Notes: a model not told the origin generated them from the letters alone. A stretch of 64,000 nt of DNA from Protula sp. h YS-2021 (GCA_949752745.1 OX457028.1:3323996-3387995), one strand, 5' to 3'; counted from the first letter of the stretch, positions 46,447 to 58,745 are shown. Numbers and translations: made by a program.

Positions 46447-46704
46447 GGTTTCCTAGTGGTACAAGACGTAGTGTCTAATGTAACTGTGAAATATATAGTG
46501 AGTGGGATTGAAACTATAGAGAACACGACATGTTATATGTGTTCAGTTCCAAATCCGAAAATCGATCGATTTGGCCTATTTTACGGCATACAGCAAAAAC
46601 ATAATCGCAATTGTGGGGGACTAAAAGAATTGTATTGGTGCAAAATATTAAGTAATGAAACTACAGTTGGGTGCGGAGAAGCATATGAGAAATACTGTTG
46701 CTAA
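46447..46704 (+). CDS. possible terminal exon of a secreted cysteine-rich protein
   Basis: A pyrimidine-rich run and aaaacag acceptor at about 46446 lead into a frame of 85 residues ending in TAA... at 46702-46704. It has eight cysteines (TCYMC, NCGG, YWCK, GCGE, YCC) and three N-glycosylation sequons (NVT, NTT, NET), composition typical of extracellular domains. The final residues are a Cys pair. No upstream exon, signal peptide or family is recognised. Alternative: a chance frame. The even Cys spacing and sequons make coding somewhat more likely than not. Confidence 0.35.
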   Translation, partial: GFLVVQDVVSNVTVKYIVSGIETIENTTCYMCSVPNPKIDRFGLFYGIQQKHNRNCGGLKELYWCKILSNETTVGCGEAYEKYCC

Positions 46705-46709
46705 ACATA

Positions 46710-47930
46710 TTATGAAAAGGAAACTGAAACTGTGAAGTAAGATGCATACAGTATCAGATGCTCAAGTTATAACATATTTCACGGTGTCATAATGATATGG
46801 ATATTTAATGCGATTGTACAAAACTGTATGCAGATGTAGATATAGTTTCCTTTGTATTTGTTAATTAAACTACACGACTCTGTAAAGTAAAACCAGACAG
46901 CGGTCCACATAGATCTCTCCTCCTCCCACCTCCTCCTCCCACCTCCTAACTACACCAAACTTCTACGCAGAACCGAAAATACTGGAACCACATGGATTGA
47001 AAACAAATGAAAATATCGATGCACATAAAAGTAATATAGAAGCTATTTTCCCAGAACTAGCAGTTAATTCAAAATTCTAAATGCACAGAATAGTTTTATT
47101 TGCAATCTATTTCAACATATAAAGAAATGAATGAAAAAATAGTTAAATTACATGCAGTATAATATGTTACATAGAAAGTTATCGAGATGTAACTGTCTCC
47201 AATTTCCACATTGCCCTGTTATTTTTATATCGCGTAAACAGCAGAATTTTGATGTCTTTACCTAAAATTTCTTTATTTTCAACTCCCTTTCAAAAAAGAA
47301 AGCAAAATAGAAACAATTCCACCGAAAATTCCAGAAAGGAAGTTGTATTCAGTGGGAAACTATTTCATTAAGATAAAAAATGCACCACAATGAGTCAGTG
47401 CTTGCAATTGTCTCGTAAGTTACATATTTCAAGACTACTTATTTTATAAAGACGATCACTTTTTTTAGCGCAATTAATTTATGGGACAAGAAAAGGACAT
47501 GATATTAATGAAACGCTTAACTATTACCTCTTCAATAAAAATAGAGAATTAGACAAATGTTATCCCTTGAATCTAACTACATATTTTAGTATTCAAGAAC
47601 TTGTAGTTGGAATCGAGCAAATGCATGTTTGGTATGGCGGTATTTACGAAGAAATGTGGTTATTTGTTCAATCGACGTCTTTGTGAGAAATGAGCTTTGC
47701 CTACCCTATTGAAGTACTTGCTTTAATAAATGAACAATGCTGCCCGTGTAGTAGAAGCACCTGCTTCAAAAAAAGAGTAGGTCTCGGTTTAGTCGTAGTA
47801 CTTCATTAGTAGACGAAGTGCAGTTGCATGACTATTCATTGTCCTTACTTTAGGAATTGATCAGGTGTTTTGTAAGTCAGGGTATTTGTTTCAAGAAACG
47901 ATTGAGGCTTTTCTGCAGGTGAATCCTCCA
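46710..47930. other. no gene seen
   Basis: AT-rich with a C-rich patch (cctcctcccacc, 46917-46945). No supported feature. Confidence 0.45.
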
Positions 47931-47939
47931 AATAATTTC

Positions 47940-49065
47940 CATAAAAAACAGCCGACGATATCACTCACTCCTGAGGTTAGCAAGATCTTGGAGCGTTTGA
48001 TTTAATGCTGGATCAATAACATTAGCCTCATTGATGGTATTGATCTTAGAATCTTTAATAACTATTCCACTGTACATGCACTTGTAATGCTGCATGTTTG
48101 CTTACACCTTAATCACGATAGTGAAGTAGAAAACAAAAGTATAAGGATTTTTAGTAGACTACTCGAAAGCGTTCAGCAAGCAAAATCCGAATATCCTGTT
48201 AGAAAAGCTATGACAGCTGAACCAACACCCTGTACCCGGCACGGATATGTGCATTCTTAGCAACTGGACGGCAGGCGTTCGTCGTGGGAGCATCGTGTCA
48301 ACCTAGTTACAATCTTGGGAAACGTTCACCTTTGCAACATTGTTCGAAATGCTCCTGAACGTGACATATGACCTTAGACCGGACATTCCAGCCATAAAGT
48401 TTGTTGACATCACGACAGTGCATGATGCAAGCAATGTGCAAAAAAACACCATCCAGGCTGCTGCAGCATCAATTGACAAATGACCAAACAAAGACGATAC
48501 AAAACTTAATTGGCACAAACCAAAAGAACGATTATTCGTTTTAGAAAGCAAAACCCTTGTTTAGATCTTGATAAGAGTAATGTTAAGTAATTAAAACTGT
48601 GTGCACTACTTAATTACTTGGTGTGTTTGTTTCAAATGACCTATCTTTGAGTGAATATGCTAAATGCATCTGCTCTAAAGCTTACGGTAGAATACATTTT
48701 TGTGTGTATTCAGTCGATGTGGTGTAAATGCAATATATGATATATGTCTATTGCTCCATAATATGACCGATACTTCAGTATGCGGTACCTGTTTAGCACC
48801 TTGAGCTGACTCAAGAGTTAGATAAGGAGTTAGAACAAGTTAAAAAACGAACACTTCGTATTGCTGTTCCCAGCATACCCTACCAGTAGGCGACGAAGCT
48901 CACATGTATCCCTACCCTGTGTGAACGAAGAGCCATTTTAGCTAAAGATCTCTTAATCAAGACCCTAGACCCATCTAATAAACTGAATAAGCTTTCACAG
49001 CTCACACCATGCCCCGTCTACGTACAATATGTCACCAAAATATGTACTTACAGGTGCCCTAGCGA
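47940..49065 (+). pseudogene. LINE reverse transcriptase remnant (CR1/L2/jockey-like)
   Basis: Plus-strand pieces in several frames. About 48350-48480 reads DIPAIKFVDITTVHDAS then IQAAAASIDK, the FVDD palm region of LINE RT with the second Asp changed to Ile. 48830-49060 reads LEQVKKRTLRIAVPSIPYQ, a stop, then IPTLCERRAILAKDLL and DPSNKLNKL, the usual C-terminal tail of these RTs. Stops and frameshifts throughout. The remnant ends against a GA microsatellite. Confidence 0.65.
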
Positions 49066-49074
49066 ATATATATA

Positions 49075-49078
49075 AAGA

Positions 49079-49163
<85 letters not shown>
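49075..49163. repeat. (GA)n microsatellite
   Basis: About 40 GA dinucleotides; open frames on both strands are artefacts. Confidence 0.95.
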
Positions 49164-49164
<1 letters not shown>

Positions 49165-49462
49165 CTATGCCATTCGGAGCAAGGAAAAGTAGTGAAATCG
49201 AAAAACACACCCACATTTAATGAATCGCTGATGTGCAAGCTGAGTGAGGGCAAAACCTAATCTACGTCACTAAATAATAGCTCTATTCCACAATGCATTA
49301 GTCAGCGAGGTACTGTAATATACTCATACACTTCCTAAAACGGTACACTGTATTAAGGCTGAACAGGTATAATCATGTGTTCATTTCTAAGGCCATTTAA
49401 TTTTCTTTAATATGCAAATAATAAATGAATATACAACTTCACAGTTTCGTATATGGGGAAAC

Positions 49463-49469
49463 TGAGAGG

Positions 49470-49537
<68 letters not shown>
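49463..49537. repeat. (GA)n microsatellite
   Basis: About 35 AG dinucleotides after a short interrupted start. Confidence 0.95.
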
Positions 49538-49540
<3 letters not shown>

Positions 49541-49559
49541 AGGAGGACCCGAAAAATGC

Positions 49560-50220
49560 GTGTTTGAAAGGTTAAAAAGAGCTATCTCTATTTGACTGAA
49601 TGGGGCGCTGTAATCTTTCAAATCATGTTGTTCTTACTTTTTCAGCCTTCGCGGAATTTGGCATAACAAAAAGAGAATAAAGTTATCATTTTGTCTTAAG
49701 CTTGCTAAAATGTTTATACTTGCTAAAAATGAGATCGAAGGCAAACTTATTGATCGGATCACACTCAGATCGCTTATGTTATCAGAAGACCAGAACTGGG
49801 GCTCTGGAACAAAATGGCGAGCAACATGCGAGTACCTTTCGTATAATGGCACACATTAACGTGGCAGGAACGGATGGACACATGGCATGAACCGCTAGTA
49901 ACATGACGTGTGCACGACACGAACATGACAAAATATGACATGACACAGCTTCAACACGATTTAAGCAAGATAAGAAAAGATCAAACATAAAGGACACAAA
50001 CCATTTATCATGGCATCAGTATAATACATCACATTGACGTGATATTTCTTAAATGTTAGCATTGCATAACTGTTACAGCATGGCTAACTGTAGAGGTGGG
50101 ACGGCGCGCTATTCCTACGGTTCGGTTCGGTTCAAATACTTAAATTGCTCGGTTCGGATTTTATGATACGATCTTGCAAAATTTTGACATTATTGTGCAT
50201 AAGGCATATGACTGATTTTG
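49560..50220. other. no gene seen
   Basis: Short frames only; a ggttcggttcggtt run occurs at 50120-50150. Confidence 0.45.
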
Positions 50221-50543
50221 ACAGTATTTGTAGTGCTGTGCAACATTACGCAATGAAATGCTATAAAGAGAAAAATAAAACTGATCACAGTTTTAAATAA
50301 TTTTAACTTAGCATGATACGACATTTATCTCAGTGGAGCAAAATTCAAAGCCAACTGGAATAACTTTCTAAGTAACTTTTTTAGTTGCGTAGTGTATGTA
50401 GGAAGTTGTTCTTCAATTCAAAACAAAAATATTTGAAATCTTAGTGAAATTACTTAATTTTTGAACAACTTGGTTTGCATTCCAAACCCAAAAAATATGT
50501 CATTTTATTTAACATTTCTGTAGTTTCGCTAGATCGAACAGGA

Positions 50544-53460
50544 TCAAAACACTAATTCTGTATCGATTTCAACAGCACATTCAAGTTGGGTTTTGTTTTT
50601 ACTTAACCATTTCTCTATCTTTTCATCTTCTTTTGCTTCAGCACAACGACAGAACACAAAGATCGCACTGCTGTGGTCACTCATGGTACTGCCAGGTCTA
50701 GACGACAAGTGTTCGCCTCTCACACTCCACTCAATATTTTTTCGCACCGGATTTTGGATGTTGAAGCAAAAGCAAATATAAGACAGCAGTGGCGGCTATC
50801 AGCTAAAGCTGGTTCAAATCTAGGATCACTAAGTATGAGTTGACGTATTTCTACACTGTCGTAGCGAACCGCATAGGGGAGCACCGCAAACTTATTTTGT
50901 CACACACTCCAAATTGATTTCACATTTTGGGTGTTTTAAACTCATTTGCGCAAGTATGAGATATATGTTGTTACTTTTCTTCTTACTATGCAATGTCTGT
51001 ACCGCCCCGACCATAAATGCGCTATCACGGCAATCAACATAATCAACACCATTATTGCAATGCATTTATATTGCGCTTAATCTAAAAAAGCTCTAAGCGC
51101 ATTACATATTAACAATTCACAGAATGACTTAGACACACATACCACTGAAACAATAGATAAAATTAGTAAAACATTACTGTAGATAAAAAACATGCAAATA
51201 CATTAATTATGTAGGATGTATTACGCATGCGCTTGTCTAAAGAGGTGAGTTTCAAGCAAAGATTTAAACATATTTATATCAGAACAGTTCCTAATTGCTG
51301 CAGGTAGGTTGCTCCAGAGTGCTGGGGCGGTAATCGCAAAACATTTATTGGCATATACTGTACATCTACTAAACGGAACAATTAATTTCAAACCGTGACT
51401 AGACCTGAGAACACCACTAGATTTGGCAGTACATATAAGTTCACGTTAATACACAGGGAGAGTGCCATGGACATAATTAAAACAAATGATTAGAACTTTG
51501 AACTCAATTCTTTTGGCAATAGGAAGCCAGTGGAAATCTTTGAGTATTGGGGATTTATAGCAACGTCGATCAACTCGTGATATGAGGCGCACAGCGGAAT
51601 TTTGGATAACTTGCAGCCTGACAAGGAGGGTTTTGTTAGTTCTTAAAAGTAAATTGTTAGCATAATTCAGTCTTGATGTTTACCAGTGTATGTACTAAAG
51701 TTTTGGCGCACTTAGAATCTTAATATTTTCTAATGCGAGCTATGGCTCGCAGGTAGTAAGATGCCGTTTGAACTTTGTGGGAAATAAAACTGTTCATAAA
51801 GAGGGTATCATCAAAAAAAGCACCTAAATTTCGCACATGTGGCTGGGATTTAACCTCCGCATCTCCGAGTCGAACTGAAACACTATCAAATGTTCTAATA
51901 TTTGTACTTGAACCAATGAGAATAGCTTCAGATTTATCATCATTTAATCTTAAATAATTTTCAGACATCCAAAGACTAATGTCGAAAACACACTTTTCGA
52001 GTGAACTTGCGTTTTCGTGAAAAAGACTTGACGGACTAAAAGATATGTACAGTTGCGAGTCATCCGCATAAAAGTGACTATCTATTTTATGCTTTCTGGT
52101 GATATCTTCGAGGATGGCAACGTATAAGGTAAAGAGGGTAGGTCCAAGGACTGAACCTTGCGGAACACGAGTTTTTAACTCTTGGAGATGTGAAGAAACC
52201 CCAAAGAGTGAAACATAGTGGAATCTATTCGTCATGTATGATTTGAAACATGCTTGTGCTTTGTCTCGTATCCCGTAGCGAGTGTGAAGTCGATTCAACA
52301 GCCGGTCGTGGCACATGGTGTCGAAAGCTGCACTTAGATCTAATAACAGCAGCACAGCAACCTTGCGCTGCTCGAGAGCCCTTGCAATATCCGTTAGTAC
52401 TCGTTAAAGAGCAGTCTCTGTCGAATGATATATTTTACATGCCGACTGTCTCTGACTTAGTAGTAAGTGTTCTTGAAGGTAAGTATCTAATCTCTCTGCA
52501 ACTACTTTTTCGATGACTTTTCCAAGGAAGGGCAGATTTGAAACCGGTCTGAAATTTTTGAAATTGTTCGGATCGAGAGACGACTTTTTCAATAGTGGAC
52601 GAATGACTGCGTTTTTAGAGGAACAGGAACATCTGCACCTTCAAGGGATACAGGAGAAATGGCATGCTTGCAAAATTTAATAAGTTCCGTATGAATAGCG
52701 TTTAAGTCACATGTTACAGAATTTGAGGTTGATGTGATGTTTTCAATTCTTTCACAGTGGCAGCGGAAAATTTAGACAAAACTGAATCCGCTTCCTGGCT
52801 ATCCTGAAATTCTGAAGCTAGTTCATTCACACTACTGGAACGAATTTGATCTTTTATCTTTCTAATCTTATCGGAGAAATAAGTGGCAAAATCGAAAGGC
52901 AACTGGTTGGTTTCAATGTCACTTGGATATCTTATTCCTTGGAAACTTTGTTTTTGCCTCATTTACAAGATAGTTAACACAATTGCACTGTTCCTTGTAT
53001 GGCGTTTTGTCACTTTCTGAGCCAGAGTTGGGGTACTTGCGCTCGAGACGACGTCGAAACACTTTCTGCTCCCTTAAAAGCGAACCATACCAGCGTGTAT
53101 TTGGTCGAATAATGATTTTGCGCATTCCCACAGGGGCCTGTTTATCAATGATAGAACGGAGGGAGTTGCTATTAAAAATGTTCAACGATTCGCTTTGAAC
53201 GGGTAGCGCCTTGAACATCGATTGATGCTATATCCTTTTTTAGAGCTTCTAAATTGCAATCCTTTATTGATCGTGAGATGACAGATGTAGTGACAGGTGG
53301 CGGAGAGCTAACTGAGCGCGCAGATAATTGCAAGATGATCTGATAAACCAGTGCCTGACCCACTGCAACCTTCTCAACAACACAGTCGTCATTGCTCAAT
53401 ATTTTTTAACTATTTTCTTTATCGTTTTAACAACAGCTTTTAATAGCGCCCTATTGTGTT
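50544..53460 (-). pseudogene. second copy of the ankyrin/cGAS-like gene, deleted and LINE-interrupted
   Basis: Three segments of the 7053-9719 gene survive in order. Around 53385-53460 the first codons are recognisable (gtcattgctcaatattttttaac versus the parent start). 50790-51060 holds the first ankyrin region with stops and shifts (ttttgggtgttttaaa, ggatcactaagtatgag). 50544-50747 holds the last 60 or so codons (RPGS..SDHSSAIFVFCRC, KIEKWLSKNKTQLECAVE). Ankyrin repeats after the third and the entire catalytic core are deleted, and a LINE separates the first two segments. It cannot encode an enzyme. Confidence 0.82.
51056..53385 (-). mobile_element. CR1/L2-like LINE, 5'-truncated, inserted in the cGAS-like gene copy
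   Basis: Minus strand. The 5' side begins in the endonuclease tail (GLSDHLAIICALS near 53330). The linker (53218-52919) and RT follow: NFRPVSNLPFLGKVIEKVV, then LLLLDLSAAFDTMCHD, VPQGSVLGPTLF and the catalytic FYADDSQLY (51720-52355). A C-terminal tail reads through about 51230. The 3' end carries ttagattaagcgcaatataaat, typical of CR1/L2-type tails. Frameshifts between segments make it inactive. 5' truncation is usual for LINE insertions. Confidence 0.85.
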
Positions 53461-53768
53461 TGTTTTAAAATTTCAAATGGTTTAAGTCATTTTTGACATT
53501 AAAATGCCCTTGTTTGTGAGTTTTCAAACTGATAATTAAGAAATAGCACCAATGGTCATTTTTGAGGTATTGTGTTGAGAATTATGAGGTTTGCTGTGCT
53601 AATTCATTGAAGTCTGTAAAAATCAATGCAATTGGTCATTTTCTGAGGCATTATGTCCATTATGTTAAGGAAGTTTGTTGCGTCAATTCAATATTCTACT
53701 AATCGAATGTTTATGGCCAGTATTGTTTCACATCATTTCGGCAGGGTAAGCAGATAGCCTCGTAACAT

Positions 53769-54009
53769 CATACCGGACTAACATCCGGCCTCCGTATTCA
53801 CAAAAGTTCATACTGGACTAACATCCGGTCTCCGTATTCACAAAAGTTCATACTGGACTAACATCCGGCCTCCGTATTCACAAAAGTTCATACCGGACTA
53901 ACATCCGGCCTCCGTATTCACAAAAGTTCATACTGGACTGACATCCGGCCTCCGTATTCACAAAAGTTCATACCGGACTAACATCCGGCCACCGCATTCA
54001 CAAAAAGTT
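53769..54009. repeat. 40-bp minisatellite, six units
   Basis: Six near-identical units of CATACCGGACTAACATCCGG plus CCTCCGTATTCACAAAAGTT. Copy A has the same sequence only once (about 9977-10017), so the array arose after the duplication or collapsed in A. Confidence 0.92.
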
Positions 54010-54853
54010 CATTGTACATTAACCAGTAAAAACAACTGAAATCTGCTGAATGAGCAAAATCGTACATAAAATTTACAAGATATATAATACGTCCAAAATA
54101 ATATGTACAAAATAATTCATATTTTTTTTGGTGCACAAGATTTCTTGGCTTTGAGATAACATGAATCTTTTCGTTTTATGTGTGCGCATATTGATGCTTT
54201 GCCCTGTATCAGTGTACAGTTTCTGCACAAAATATAAAAAATTCTTTGTATAGATGCATACGTAGTAGCCAAAAATCATGTACTTCAATCTATGAGGAAT
54301 ATTTTAATCTGGTACTTGTGCAAGGTGGACGACTCTCCAGTACTTAATTGTATTGAATTCTTCACACTTGATTTTCACTTCTGTCATTCACGTTTTCGTT
54401 GTCACAATCAAGTGTCAAATCACCTTTTCCATAACTTCTTTTGATTTGATCGATTTTCGCCCCGTGAAAAAGCAACGAATAATAATCACTCATGGGACAA
54501 GGCTAGTTTTTTTACAATTCAAACTTTCTCTCTTCTATTTTGTTACTTTTTGCTATCTTGTTATTAGCAATCACCTTTTTTCGGTCGATTTCTTATTAAG
54601 TGTTGTTCCATAAATTACTGAATAAATGTGAAAACCTCTGCATAAAATATCAGCTAACATTGTGTTGGAAATTTAGTCACTTTAGCTCATTTCTTCAGAT
54701 TATAAAAACACGCTTCCTCTCTGGTGAATCATCCAGCTGCTGCACAATTACGTTTCTTATTTTCTGCTTTTCCTCTATTTGTATCAAATAAATATCCCTC
54801 AAAGAGTCTATTTCAACCCGGCTGTTTCCCGTCGGACTGCCTCTTATGATTCT

Positions 54854-55052
54854 TCCTAGACAGTTTCTTCCTTTAATCAGTAGGATGTGTGATCCCTGGA
54901 CAGTTTCTTCCTTTAATCAGTAGGATGTGTGATCCCTGGACAGTTTCTTCCTTTAATCATTAGGATGTGTGATCCCTGGACAGTTTCTTCCTTTATCAGT
55001 AGGATGTGTGATCCCTGGACAGTTTCTTCCTTTAATCAGTAGGATGTGTGAT
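54854..55052. repeat. second 40-bp minisatellite, five units
   Basis: Five units of CCCTGGACAGTTTCTTCCTT plus TAATCAGTAGGATGTGTGAT, one lacking a base. The corresponding copy A position (about 20590-20620) has no array. Confidence 0.92.
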
Positions 55053-56049
55053 ACCCATTCCGCCAGCTTGACGTTGATTTCAATTAAAATAGTTAACACC
55101 ATTTTCACATTTTTTTCTAATAAGCGAACATCAGACGCAAATAAATTGTAGTTCAAACGTCCAATTTCAGGGCCTGTCGATGGATAAAACAATACTACAT
55201 CAGCAATCGAACATCTCTTCATATTTCCTGGATTGGAGAGAACTGTCTCGAGAGAACAATTGGGAGAGCCGGGCATTAGGAGCGTAGGAACCGTCCCGAG
55301 GATATCCTTTTAACCTCTCGCAAAAAGGAAGATACTTTAAAAAACCCAAAGTTATAGTAAAGATTCAAGGATAAAAGAAAGTATAAAAATTAAATTGTTT
55401 TCACGAAATTTTGACCATGATCCACGTTTTGCATCACAAGCTGTTATTTTATTTGATGCAACTGAATTTTCAAGGTGTAAAATTTAAGGATTTTGATATG
55501 TTGCAGGATTATTCAGAGTGGTCCCTGTTCATTGACGTTTCTCCTTTTTTTTAACTTTCCTATGCTGTAATAAAGCTCTTTTTACTATTTTATGTTAATT
55601 TAACCTTATGCCGGAACTGAACGTCTAATAAAATATTCCTTTAATGTGTTATTACGAAATTAGGCAGACGTCATAAAATGACCATCTGCGCTGCTAATTT
55701 TATTTGATCCGTTGACCAAATTTATCCCCAATTGGAGGACAGCCAAGCTGTTGACCTATACCAGGAGAACAGTCAAGCAGTTATAACCAAATTGGAGGAC
55801 AGCCAAGCAGAAGCAGACAATCGGAAAAACGACTAAAACGGACGTTCTGTCAGGTTAGTACCGAACTTTCATATCGTAACCAGCAACAAGCGTAAATAAG
55901 ACGCAACTATAGGTGGATAAAATAGCAGCAAAACCATCACAACAACCTCAAAAATGAATGGAAAAATGAGGGCATTGAAATAGAGGAATAATAGGTTTTA
56001 AACCTCAATGAAAAATTTAATTCTATAAAGTAGGGAAAACATATGGGTT

Positions 56050-56536
56050 TTGAGACAAAGAAAAAAATACATTTTTTTAAGTAGACCAAAAATATGGGTT
56101 CCGAAGCAAGGTAAAAACAGAGGTCAAGGTAGGGCAAAAATACGGGTTCTAAAACACAAAACGGTAAACTATATTAGGGCAAAATTACGAATTCCTAGTC
56201 ACAAAATAATTAAAATTAGGGAAAAGAATAAAAAAAATAACAAAAACGACAGAAGAAAATCACGTACTAAAGCGCAGCCACATCGGCAAGCTAAAAAGTT
56301 GCATCCTCGAGAAGATGCGCAAATCCAAAACAAAGCAATTAGCGGATAGTTCAAGTTACAAACTTTCAAGAAAAAGAAAACCTTTAAACTCTGATTCTTT
56401 AAGTGATCAGGCAGAAGACTTAATTGATGTTGACGAAACTCCAAGAACCTCAAAAAGGAAATTTGAGGACGATTCAGAAACAATGACAAAACGCCTTAGA
56501 ATAGCGATTTTAAGGGCTCTTACGGAAACTTGGTGA
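56050..56536 (+). CDS. two overlapping basic short ORFs, unknown
   Basis: 56050-56349 encodes a very Lys/Arg-rich 99-residue frame; 56315-56536 encodes 73 residues with two nuclear-localisation-like clusters (KLSRKRK, TSKRKFED). Both lie just ahead of the envelope-like remnant. They could be decayed gag or accessory sequence of the same element, or chance frames. Confidence 0.25.
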
Positions 56537-56682
56537 AATGACATATTGTGATACTCACACCTTGTTCGTTAACAGTAAGTTGGCCACTTACGTTAATTTA
56601 AGCGGGTGAGGGATAATAAGACCTATCACAAGTCTTAAATTGAGCATAACTAGTATCTCAATCACCAAAGGATTTTCATTAA

Positions 56683-57663
56683 ATGATTACAGGACGAATG
56701 ACACTTGGCTTATTATCTGTTACAGGAGTTGGATTCTTCCTCCTTCTGTTCGTCATACACGTACATGGACAGCAATTTCTAAATCAGAATTAGATTTTTG
56801 TAAACAGGGATTCCTATACAAAAAGTAGCGCTTCTCGCTTTAATATTGGATTGTATCCTTCCTGTCTGTTATCTTTATTTTTACGAGATAATTATCTTAT
56901 TGAACAAAACTGTCAGACACGCATAAGATCTGTTGCATCATCCCCGATAGTAAAATACCTTTCATTTGGGAAATGGCTTATTTCATCAATTGAACCAATA
57001 GAGGTAATAACAGTTTGCGGTCAAGTAGAAAAAGAAAGACAAACCATTGGGGTAGGGGTAAATATTATTGAGATGCAGGTAGGTTGCTCTGCTAAGTCCA
57101 AATTCTTTAATTTGCCAATTTATGAAACAGGGGAAACAAAGATCGAAGCTAAGTTGCAAAGAGAAAGGGAAGTTAAGTTAAATAAATTGTCACCAAATAT
57201 TTGGAATCAAACCGGAAATTTGTTTAATAACATGAAAAGTTTGGATTTCCTTTTAAACGACAGTCATTCAAAATTGGGAAAGATTTCGGATGTTCCTTTA
57301 ATGTATCTTGAATCTATGATGCACTCTTTGAAAAACCCATCCGCAACGACAACGTTACCGAAAGACAAAAATTATACGAAATGGTTTAAGCTTGCTGTTT
57401 ATGTGTGTTTTGGTGTTGTTGTGACAACCTTGCTGCTGTTTTTTCTATACAAGTGTGTGCTCGCGAGAACCTTTAACTGTAATAGAAATTTAAATGTAAA
57501 TGCTGGTTACGAGGTTGCATCCCGCAATGAGCCTTCTTTGGTGGAACCTCTGCGTTCTACCAAGAACAGCTGCGAGAGTTCGGTACAGACCGTTATGACT
57601 GGAACAAAAGACAGATCAAGGAATGAACCAATAGTTCAGTTCGTTCAGTCTATAGACATTTAA
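56683..57663 (+). pseudogene. envelope-like glycoprotein remnant, internally deleted
   Basis: 56683-56793 encodes a 36-residue N-terminus with a signal-peptide-like hydrophobic core, ended by a stop. Just downstream a frame shift leads into the 270-codon frame at 56851-57663. This has a Cys-rich ectodomain piece (including a VGCSAKSKF-type GC motif), a helical stretch, one transmembrane segment (about residues 180-205) and a roughly 65-residue cytoplasmic tail. Layout and the GC motif recall F-type or errantivirus-like envelopes carried by some LTR elements. Most of the ectodomain is missing, so it is not functional. A host membrane protein remnant is the alternative. Confidence 0.4.
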
Positions 57664-57989
57664 GTCAACAGCTGTTATGGAATGAATGTACATATTAAAT
57701 TAGCTTGTATGCATAGTACAAAGAATTATATGTCGTTATAAAGTCGTTCTTTCTTGTAATGCAAGTAAGTAAAGATGCAGAGATTAACGTGTTTAATTTT
57801 ATAGCTTTTTAAAGATATTTCATTATGTATAGATATGGTGTCTCTTTGTAATTAACTTGTATGTAGTCGTCATACAAATGTTTAAAGATATTTGCATCTG
57901 AAAGACTTGTCACTTACCTTAATCATTCGGTGTCATTTCTTAGCTATTTTTTCTATTGATCAAGAAAATTAGTGCTGATACGTGATATA

Positions 57990-57991
<2 letters not shown>

Positions 57992-58066
<75 letters not shown>
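57992..58066. repeat. (AT)n microsatellite
   Basis: Uninterrupted AT dinucleotides, directly joined to the short GGAGACC-type element. Confidence 0.95.
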
Positions 58067-58069
<3 letters not shown>

Positions 58070-58310
58070 TCTGCAACCAGCAATAGGGGGACCATGCCTT
58101 ATATATAGCACTTAGGGAGACCATTTAGAATAAATAATACATGTTTTTTAGCTTGTAATCAAGTGACAACACACAAATTTAATTTTGAAACAAAAAATAT
58201 TATATTCACCATGATATAGACTCATTCGTATTTTGTTTACTGTGTAGTTTCATAACGTTTAAACACGCTTTAAACACGCTAAGAATTTATCCCCAAATGA
58301 CATCTGGTCA
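58067..58310 (+). mobile_element. short GGAGACC-type element
   Basis: Begins at the AT run with gggggaccatgccttatata, then gcacttagggagaccatt, and continues with caagtgacaacacacaaatt and acacgctaagaat. These are the two ends of the reverse complement of 61950-63773 with about 1.6 kb missing, so it is a deletion derivative. Confidence 0.65.
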
Positions 58311-58329
58311 TATCGCTTTTTGGGGTTGC

Positions 58330-58745
58330 TATAATTAAGCCTGTTATTGAGGATAGTTTAATACTTAAGTTGCAATTAGGGTCGTTATCCAATTAGGGTA
58401 ATTTCAATACCAATAGGGTAAATTCCCTTTATTTTATTCTTTTGTGTTTTTATGATTGTTTGTGGTATTGGTGGCGTCTGTTCTCATTGAAAACACTTGA
58501 ATAACAATAACACCAGTTGAATTTAATTTATGCTATGTTGTCATTTGATGTATTTTATGGTATAATGAGATGACGCGTAGCCTCGATATATAAAGAGCAA
58601 GATTTCTCCTGAAAAATCAGTGTAGGTCGAGAGGAGATCAGATCGAAAGATCACTCCGAGGCTTGATAACAGCTACAAATAAAACAACAACAAGAAACGC
58701 GGAGTACTGCCTTTTACTTAAGGCCACTATCGGCCACCGTGCGGT
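58330..58745 (+). promoter_or_regulatory. LTR-like promoter and polyadenylation region
   Basis: A TATA-type gatatataaagagc (about 58588) is followed 25-35 bases later by an initiator-like tcagtgtag, then aataaaac (58678) and ggccactatcggccacc near the edge of the insertion. This order matches an LTR. There is no second copy in the window to prove it. Confidence 0.35.

Noticed and set aside
48995..49253. Open frames on both strands at a GA run
   Set aside because: Pure dinucleotide repeat; no stop is possible inside it.
53769..54009. CRISPR-like array (regular 40-bp units)
   Set aside because: Units are contiguous with no spacers, and the DNA is animal.
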